Below are positions 58,961 through 64,000 of a DNA stretch of 64,000 nucleotides, piece by piece; the stretch's first letter is position 1, and the number at the start of each line of letters is the position of its first letter. This DNA comes from Planococcus maitriensis (GTDB lineage Bacteria; Bacillota; Bacilli; Bacillales_A; Planococcaceae): contig NZ_QLZQ01000003.1 in NCBI RefSeq assembly GCF_003289925.1, positions 124,001-188,000 on the forward strand. Reading direction: 5' to 3'. The position numbers and the translations under genes were made by a program. The notes under the pieces are model-generated. The model had not been told where the DNA came from, ran no database searches, and saw only the letters and a program-made list of their open reading frames with translations.

Positions 58961-60673
58961 ATGGCGACAACACTGGATAAAGTGGATGTAGTGACAGTAG
59001 GAGTTGGCTGGACTGGCGGCATCATCGCTGCCGAATGTGCAAAAGAGGGATTGAAAGTCATCGGGCTTGAACGTGGGCAGGAACGTTCGACTGCGGATTA
59101 TTCAATGGTCCACGACGAATACCGCTATGCCATCCGCTACGAATTGATGCAAGACTTATCGAAAGAAACCATTACGTTCCGCAATTCCCGCAACCAGCGG
59201 GCGTTGCCGATGCGGCAGATGGGCTCTTTCTTGTTAGGTGAAGGGCTAGGGGGCGCCGGTACTCACTGGAACGGCCAGAACTGGAGATTCTTGCCTTATG
59301 ACTTTGAAATCAAGTCCATGACGGATGATAAATACGGCGCGAATAAGCTGCCTGCAGAATACACCTTGCAGGACTGGGGCATCACATATGATGAACTCGA
59401 GCCATATTTCGATAAATTCGAAAAGACAGCAGGTATTTCAGGGGAGGACAAAAACCCGTTCTGGGGCACGCGTTCTTCGGAATATCCGACGCCACCGATG
59501 AAAAAGACACCGTTGTTGCAGAAGTTTGAAACCGCCACCAGCAATTTGGGATACACGCCATTCATGATGCCTTCTGCGAACCTTTCGGAAGCTTACGAGA
59601 ATCCGGACGGCCAGCAAATCGCTGCGTGCCAGTATTGCGGCTTCTGTGAACGCTTCGGCTGTGAGTACGGTGCCAAGACTTCACCTGAAATCACGGTTGT
59701 GCCGACAGCGCGTGAAACCGGGAATTATGATATTCGATTCAATGCCAATGTGGTGGAAGTGATGAAAGAAGGCGACCGGGTCACAGGGGTCCGTTATTAC
59801 GATACGGTGACGTTCGAGGAATTTATCCAGCCAGCTGAAGTGGTCGTGTTGACAAGTTATGTCTTGAACAACGCTAAATTGCTGATGGTGTCGGAAATCG
59901 GCGAAATGTATGATCCCGAAACAGGGAATGGAACACTCGGGAAAAACTACGCATATCAAATTCTGCCAGGGGCTTCGGGGTTTTTCGATGAACAGATGAA
60001 TGTCTTCATGGGAGCGGGAGCGCTCGGCATGACCATCGATGACTTCAACGGAGATGCGTTTGACCATGGCGACCTTGACTTTATCCATGGGGCCAGCCTT
60101 TCCATGACACAAACCGGCTCCCGTCCGATCGCATCAAACCCGCTGCCGCCGGATACACCGTCTTGGGGCGCTGAATTCAAAAAAGCTTCCATTGAAAATT
60201 ATACGCGTACATTGTCGGTGGGCGGGCAAGGCGCATCGATACCGCACCGCGATAATTATATGACGCTCGATGGGACATATAAAGACGCTTACGGAGTGCC
60301 GCTTCTCCAGTTGACGTATAACTTCACTGACCAGGACCGTGCATTGCACAAATATCTTACGGAAAGAGCTGCTGAAATCATGCAGGAAATGGGCGCGAAA
60401 ACGGTCGTCGGCAGAGCGCCGATTTCCGATTATGATATCGTTCCTTACCAGACGACGCATAACACGGGCGGCACCATCATGGGTGCGGACCCGAATACCA
60501 GTGTGGTCAATAATTACCTGCAGCATTGGGACATGGAGAACCTGTTTGTTGTCGGGGCCGGGAACTTTGCGCACAACGGCGGCTATAACCCGACCGGTAC
60601 AGTCGGTGCGCTGGCATACCGCTGTGCAGAAGGTGTCATCAAATACAGCCAAGAAGGCGGTTCTTTAGTTTAA
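58961..60673 (+). CDS. GMC-family FAD dehydrogenase, catalytic subunit, with Cys cluster
   Basis: 570 residues. The FAD motif GVGWTGGIIAAECAKEG lies near the N-terminus and the GMC_oxred_C region with the active-site HNTGGTIMG and NPTGTVGALAYR at the end. A cluster C223-x2-C226-x2-C229-x4-C234 (CQYCGFCERFGC) could hold an iron-sulfur cluster, as in FAD glucose dehydrogenase. There is no signal peptide, so co-export with the Tat-signal small subunit is inferred. The substrate may be gluconate, a sugar or an alcohol; the electron acceptor is unknown. Confidence 0.93.
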   Translation: MATTLDKVDVVTVGVGWTGGIIAAECAKEGLKVIGLERGQERSTADYSMVHDEYRYAIRYELMQDLSKETITFRNSRNQRALPMRQMGSFLLGEGLGGAGTHWNGQNWRFLPYDFEIKSMTDDKYGANKLPAEYTLQDWGITYDELEPYFDKFEKTAGISGEDKNPFWGTRSSEYPTPPMKKTPLLQKFETATSNLGYTPFMMPSANLSEAYENPDGQQIAACQYCGFCERFGCEYGAKTSPEITVVPTARETGNYDIRFNANVVEVMKEGDRVTGVRYYDTVTFEEFIQPAEVVVLTSYVLNNAKLLMVSEIGEMYDPETGNGTLGKNYAYQILPGASGFFDEQMNVFMGAGALGMTIDDFNGDAFDHGDLDFIHGASLSMTQTGSRPIASNPLPPDTPSWGAEFKKASIENYTRTLSVGGQGASIPHRDNYMTLDGTYKDAYGVPLLQLTYNFTDQDRALHKYLTERAAEIMQEMGAKTVVGRAPISDYDIVPYQTTHNTGGTIMGADPNTSVVNNYLQHWDMENLFVVGAGNFAHNGGYNPTGTVGALAYRCAEGVIKYSQEGGSLV

Positions 60674-60692
60674 TTCGTGAGGAGGAAAAGAT

Positions 60693-60920
60693 ATGGGTGG
60701 AATAGCTTCAATCGGTGTGCCAGGTTTAATCATTATTTTGGTCATCGTGCTGATTATTTTCGGGCCGAAAAAACTCCCGGAAATCGGGGGGGCCGTCGGC
60801 AAGACTTTCGCGGAATTCAAACGTTCAACGAAAGGGCTAATGGACGATGATGATGAAGATGATAAAGATAAAAAAGATAAAAAAGAAACAGCAGAAACGA
60901 ATAAAACCGAAAGTTTATGA
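60693..60920 (+). CDS. tatA: Twin-arginine translocase subunit TatA
   Basis: 75 residues with one N-terminal membrane helix (about 8-22), the [10 protein letters not shown] hinge, an amphipathic helix and a very acidic and Lys-rich tail. It forms the transport pore. Gene order and the 19-base gap after the GMC gene place it in the same operon as its probable substrate. The ribosome binding site GAGGAGG is strong. Confidence 0.95.
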   Translation: MGGIASIGVPGLIIILVIVLIIFGPKKLPEIGGAVGKTFAEFKRSTKGLMDDDDEDDKDKKDKKETAETNKTESL

Positions 60921-60930
60921 AGGTGGTTAA

Positions 60931-61818
60931 ATGGATCCGTACGGAGAAAACAATCTGATCAGTCCCTTGCATAAGAAAAAGGCGAGCGAAGACCCGGCGG
61001 GACAAGAGAAGCAGAAAGCCGACTCCGGTACGGAACATGAAACCGGAGGCGTGCCACAAGAGCCGAATCCGGGAGGGGAGCAAAAGCCTCCTGAAGATCC
61101 TGAAGAAAGAGTGGAAACTTTAGTCGACCATCTGGGGGACTTGCGGAAACAATTGATTAAAAGTGCCATTGTCTTCCTATTCTTCCTGTTGCTCGTGTTT
61201 TCCACACTGAATTTCTGGTTTCCTTATGTGGTGAAAGGCAATGATCTGGTCATTCTCGGCCCACTCGAAGTCGTGAAATTCTATACATCAATTTCTGCTA
61301 CAATGGCACTCGGATTATCATTGCCGTTTTTGATCCATTTCATTTGGCAGTTCGTCAAACCCGGGCTTGAAGAAACCGAAGCCAGATTTCTCGGTTTGTA
61401 TTCGCCGGTCATGCTGCTATTGTTCCTGTTCGGTGTCGCTTTCGGCTATTTTATCGTCAACCCATTAAGCTATCAATTCCTGATTGGCCTCGGGGCGGCG
61501 AATTTCGATGTGATGATTTCGGCGAATGAATACGTCCATTTTTTGATCATGACCACCATTCCGCTCGGGTTATTGTTTGAAATGCCCATCTTGGCATTGT
61601 TTCTGTCATCGATCGGTGTTTTGACATCCGTTTCGATGAAAAAAGTACGAAAGTGGTCGTATCTTGGCTTGGCGATTGTTTCAGCCCTTATCACGCCACC
61701 GGATTTTCTCAGCCAGCTGCTGGTTTTGGTGCCAATGGCAGGGCTGTATGAAGCCAGTATTTATGTAGTGAAGAAAATGGAAGCGCGAAACGAACGTATG
61801 GGGGATACCACTGTCTAA
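60931..61818 (+). CDS. tatC: Twin-arginine translocase subunit TatC with long N-terminal extension
   Basis: 295 residues. Six hydrophobic helices begin near residue 75, after VDHLGDLRKQLIKSA, the conserved TatC N-terminus. Ahead of it are about 60 extra residues, hydrophilic, with many Glu, Pro, Gly and Lys, which TatC proteins normally lack. TatC binds the twin-arginine signal. ATG 60931 is behind GAAGGTGG and no internal start with a good site was seen, so the extension appears real. It ends at a terminator that closes the operon. Confidence 0.95.
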   Translation: MDPYGENNLISPLHKKKASEDPAGQEKQKADSGTEHETGGVPQEPNPGGEQKPPEDPEERVETLVDHLGDLRKQLIKSAIVFLFFLLLVFSTLNFWFPYVVKGNDLVILGPLEVVKFYTSISATMALGLSLPFLIHFIWQFVKPGLEETEARFLGLYSPVMLLLFLFGVAFGYFIVNPLSYQFLIGLGAANFDVMISANEYVHFLIMTTIPLGLLFEMPILALFLSSIGVLTSVSMKKVRKWSYLGLAIVSALITPPDFLSQLLVLVPMAGLYEASIYVVKKMEARNERMGDTTV

Positions 61819-61825
61819 TGGAAAG

Positions 61826-61875
61826 AAAAAGGGCTGCTCCAAAAGCCGTGATATGCTTTGGGCCAGCCCTTTTCC
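61826..61875 (+). terminator. Terminator of the GMC-Tat operon
   Basis: AAAAGGGCTG pairs with CAGCCCTTTT and a second inner stem (CCAAAAGC with GCTTTGGG) extends it. Confidence 0.88.
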
Positions 61876-61907
61876 TGTATTGCCTATTTTAAAAGGAGGA
61901 CGTGCAT

Positions 61908-62375
61908 ATGCCGATGGAAATCAGAGAAATCGAAGACTTGCGTGAAGTGGATGCAACAGATCTCGTAGAGGAAAGTGAAATGGAAGGATATCGTTTCTTA
62001 AGGAGACTCGTCGATCAATACGAGGATGGAAGCAACCGATTCGACCGCCAGGGAGAAGTATTATATGGCGTATTCGATCCGCATGGCAAGTTGGTTGCAA
62101 TCGGTGGGTTGAACAGGGATCCTTATTCCACGAAAGAAGGCATCGGCAGGCTGCGGCGCCTTTATATTGCGGCAGCTGTGAGGAGAGAAGGAATCGGGAC
62201 GAAACTGCTGCAAGCGATCATTGATTATGCAAAAGGGCAATTCAGTGAGCTTGTGGTGCGGACGGATTCCGCCTCAGCGGATGCCTTTTACCGTGCCAAT
62301 GGCTTCTCGGGCGACGTCGGTTTACCGGATGTCACACATCGGCTCGTTTTGGAGCAGCACGCCGCAAATAAATAG
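61908..62375 (+). CDS. GNAT-family N-acetyltransferase
   Basis: The ATG at 61908 is seven bases behind AAGGAGGA and gives 155 residues. The segment LRRLYIAAAVRREGIGTKLLQAII is the acetyl-CoA loop of the GNAT fold (R/Q-x-x-G-x-G/A), preceded by the usual beta-strand VAIGGLNRD. The acceptor is unknown; the neighbours do not help. A 157-base gap follows before the next gene. Confidence 0.9.
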   Translation: MPMEIREIEDLREVDATDLVEESEMEGYRFLRRLVDQYEDGSNRFDRQGEVLYGVFDPHGKLVAIGGLNRDPYSTKEGIGRLRRLYIAAAVRREGIGTKLLQAIIDYAKGQFSELVVRTDSASADAFYRANGFSGDVGLPDVTHRLVLEQHAANK

Positions 62376-62532
62376 AACGGATTTCCTGATTACCTGGTTT
62401 TGAAATCATTTTTCAAATAGGGCGAACGGGTCAAAACCTGTTTAATGCATCACCTTTTCTTGTACAATGGGAGTCGGAGGGCTGCCGTATCGGGAAAGGT
62501 GATTTTTTGAGTTGAACCAAGGGGGAAAGGGA

Positions 62533-63039
62533 ATGCGCAAAGTGATCGTAAGAGCGTATCAATCGGGATGGCCGGTCGCGTTTGAAAACGCAGAAGCGGA
62601 AATCCGTGACCTGCTCGAATCCGAATGCCTGGATGTGCAGCATATTGGCAGTACCGCGGTGCCAGGCCTAGCTGCCAAGCCGATTATTGATTTACTCGTG
62701 ATCGTTTCGGATATAGGGGCAGTAGACCGGTTCGAGGAAGATTTCCGAAAGCTTGGTTATGAGGCGAGAGGTGAAAATGGCCTGCCGGGGAGGCGCTATT
62801 TTGAACGCGGCGGCAATGAGCGCACGCACCACATCCATTGTTACGAACAAGGTAATCCCGAAATTTTACGCCACCTTGCATTTAGGGATTTCTTGAAAGC
62901 GAATCCGCAAGTTGCTGCAGCCTATGGTGAACTGAAGATAAAGTTAGCGCAACAATACCCTTTGGACATCGAACAATACATAAAAGGAAAACAAGCGATG
63001 GTCCAGGAAATTGAGAAAAAGGCGATGGGAGAGATTTGA
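62533..63039 (+). CDS. GrpB/UPF0157 nucleotidyltransferase-like protein
   Basis: The ATG at 62533 after GGGGGAAAGGG gives 168 residues; an in-frame opening starts at 62512. VQHIGSTAVPGLAAKPIIDLLV is the conserved GrpB motif, with the HIGSTAV nucleotidyltransferase glycine-serine and the aspartates, and ERTHHIHCYEQGN is the second block. The family has a nucleotidyltransferase fold and includes coenzyme A-linked and toxin-related members; activity unknown. It overlaps the next gene by one base (TGATG). Confidence 0.92.
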   Translation: MRKVIVRAYQSGWPVAFENAEAEIRDLLESECLDVQHIGSTAVPGLAAKPIIDLLVIVSDIGAVDRFEEDFRKLGYEARGENGLPGRRYFERGGNERTHHIHCYEQGNPEILRHLAFRDFLKANPQVAAAYGELKIKLAQQYPLDIEQYIKGKQAMVQEIEKKAMGEI

Positions 63040-63452
63040 TGGAAATGGCGAATTGGAAAGGCGCTGCCGGCGTCTGCGTAAATGAGCGGAATGAAATTTT
63101 ATTGGTGCTTATGAAAGCACCGGAAGAAGACAGCAAATGGTCTGTTCCCGCAAGCGGCCTGGAAGCGGGCGAGACGCTCGAACAATGCTGTGAGCGTGAG
63201 TTTTTGGAAGTGACGGGGCTGAAGGTCAAGGCGGGCGAACTCTTGATGACGCGGGACGGCAATTACGAAGATGCTGCCGTGTCATTTGATTTGCATTATT
63301 TTCGGGTTGAAGTGACAGGCGGCGAATTAATCATCCCGAAAGATGACTTTTTGATCGAGGACATCGCCTGGAAATCCATTGAAGAAATCGAAAAACTCGA
63401 TCTTGCCTATCCTGATGATCTGGAGCTTTTCAAATCTCTTGCGCCAGCTTGA
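63039..63452 (+). CDS. Nudix hydrolase, diverged
   Basis: 137 residues. The Nudix box reads GLEAGETLEQCCEREFLEVTGL: the GET, RE and first Glu of the REUxEExGU motif are present, but the second Glu of EE is a valine. That Glu normally binds the metal, so the enzyme may be weak or use a different ligand. The start ATG overlaps the end of the GrpB gene; both are probably cotranscribed. Substrate unknown. Confidence 0.9.
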   Translation: MEMANWKGAAGVCVNERNEILLVLMKAPEEDSKWSVPASGLEAGETLEQCCEREFLEVTGLKVKAGELLMTRDGNYEDAAVSFDLHYFRVEVTGGELIIPKDDFLIEDIAWKSIEEIEKLDLAYPDDLELFKSLAPA

Positions 63453-63460
63453 GTCCAGAG

Positions 63461-63485
63461 GATTCAAAAAATGAGGCGGGGGTAA
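63461..63485 (+). promoter_or_regulatory. Weak sigma-B-like promoter candidate
   Basis: GATTCA, 13 bases, GGGTAA. One mismatch in the -10, two in the -35; 35 bases before a small hydrophilic gene. Confidence 0.3.
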
Positions 63486-63520
63486 AGAACAACAAACAAA
63501 GTCTTCGGGAGGGCGATTGC

Positions 63521-63697
63521 ATGGACAAGGAACGGAAAGACAAAGAAGGTGAGAAGCTGCTGCCGGATGTGGAACCGGGCCGCCATCAGCCGCCGGATAA
63601 GGAATTGGATCCCATGCCGGATAGGGATCTGGAATATGAAGAAAACTCCAACGAAAAATACCGGGACCAGACACCGGATGACAACCAGAATGACTAG
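63521..63697 (+). CDS. Small hydrophilic protein, unknown
   Basis: 58 residues, almost entirely charged and polar (MDKERKDKEGEKLLPD...), Asp, Glu, Lys, Pro and Asn rich, with no hydrophobic core, so probably disordered. ATG 63521 is behind GGGAGGGCGATTGC; a frame further upstream has no such site. Resembles the low-complexity stress proteins common in Bacillales, but no family is recognised. Confidence 0.62.
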   Translation: MDKERKDKEGEKLLPDVEPGRHQPPDKELDPMPDRDLEYEENSNEKYRDQTPDDNQND

Positions 63698-63705
63698 ATC
63701 AACCG

Positions 63706-63732
63706 GCCGCTTGCAATAGAGCGGCATTTTTT
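63706..63732 (+). terminator. Terminator after the small hydrophilic gene
   Basis: GCCGCT pairs with AGCGGC around an 8-base loop, then six T. Confidence 0.75.
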
Positions 63733-63792
63733 ATGTGGTTTAGATAAGGGAGGTTTTCAAGTCTGTTCGTCAGGAAGAAAAGGGGGAGGCTT

Positions 63793-64000
63793 ATGCAGCG
63801 ACATCAATTTGCGAATGCAGTGTGGCAAGAAGAGAACGCGATGGAGGCGGCGGATTTCCGCCACTTGCTCTCGGCGAATCCAAAGCTGCAGCAATGGATC
63901 GATCAATCGAAAAACTTAACCGTCAATATCCTTCACGCCGACACTTCCCAGCTCGGCAAGGAAGTCTTATGGGGTTCCTTGATCTACAAGCAAAGCCGCC
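63793..64000 (+). CDS. Protein of unknown function, cut by the window edge
   Basis: An ATG at 63793 stands behind AGGGGGAGG with good spacing, and the frame stays open through the window end (69 complete codons plus one base). The visible part opens MQRHQFANAVWQEENAMEAADF, soluble and amphipathic, with LLSANPKLQQWIDQSKNLTVNILHADTSQL. No stop is reached inside the window. I do not recognise the family. Codon use and ribosome binding site support a real gene. Confidence 0.6.
   Translation, partial: MQRHQFANAVWQEENAMEAADFRHLLSANPKLQQWIDQSKNLTVNILHADTSQLGKEVLWGSLIYKQSR

Noticed and set aside
1-64000. Prophage, insertion sequence, rRNA or tRNA genes
   Set aside because: No transposase, integrase, phage structural gene, rRNA-like or tRNA cloverleaf sequence was recognised on either strand.

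Overview
The window looks like a chromosomal segment of a low- to mid-GC Gram-positive bacterium of the order Bacillales, most likely Planococcus or a close relative in the Planococcaceae. The grounds are roughly half GC, strong AGGAGG-type ribosome binding sites, frequent TTG and GTG starts, sigma-B style promoters, CcpA cre sites, a Gram-positive LexA box, and many orthologues of Bacillus housekeeping and 'y' genes (ykvI, yflT, ypsA, ytoQ, yqxD, yumC families). No rRNA, tRNA, CRISPR array, transposase, integrase or phage gene was seen. Genus assignment is inference from gene content, not a database match.

Layout. 1-5.6 kb: the 3' end of a glycogen operon (glgD end, glgA, glgP) with a stress-type short-chain dehydrogenase behind it. 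5.7-12.8 kb: a secreted ComEC-like metallo-beta-lactamase/HhH lipoprotein with its DUF3006 partner, a YkvI-type permease under a cre-overlapped promoter, a sigma-B driven yflT-family stress gene, a YhfI-like hydrolase, a flavin monooxygenase and a purine-type permease. 12.9-18.6 kb: oligoendopeptidase F, then an orphan sigma-B promoter and terminator framing about 0.4 kb without a conventional gene, a PaaI-like thioesterase, an ATP-grasp enzyme, small unknowns and a hairpin-rich intergenic stretch. 18.6-23.7 kb: an acetyltransferase, a sigma-B driven small catalase-family protein, glutamate dehydrogenase, a BCCT transporter and ypsA. 23.8-32.3 kb: a threonine dehydratase, then an acyl-CoA dehydrogenase operon preceded by a perfect cre site and a perfect 18-bp palindromic operator, then a ketopantoate reductase-like gene and cstA. 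32.4-34.6 kb: a cory-CC-star protein with an ArsA/Get3-like ATPase. 35.8-40.9 kb: ytoQ, and sbcDC divergent from a small WYL-like gene across a LexA box. 41-51.9 kb: membrane proteins, a CoA-transferase, a hydratase, an RsbR paralogue, hemolysin III, DUF1836 and yqxD genes, a PfpI-like protein, a sigma-B small gene, an AI-2E family transporter and a polar amino acid ABC transporter. 52.8-64 kb: ppiB, an SDR, yumC, a second BCCT transporter, a LysM-3D wall protein, a Tat-exported GMC dehydrogenase operon carrying its own tatA-tatC, and a run of small enzymes, ending in a gene cut by the window edge.

The strongest unusual signals are non-coding. (1) A composite intergenic repeat (units B and A) occurs twice in inverted orientation at about 35 and 52 kb, with B tandemly duplicated in one copy and paired base changes preserving hairpins in A and B. 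(2) A sigma-B-like promoter and a strong terminator enclose an unannotated transcript at 14.8-15.2 kb. (3) A series of perfect hairpins at 18.34-18.55 kb traps the start codon of a 31-codon ORF that has an excellent ribosome binding site. Four good and several weaker sigma-B promoter matches, together with an RsbR paralogue, suggest that general stress control is a theme of the segment.
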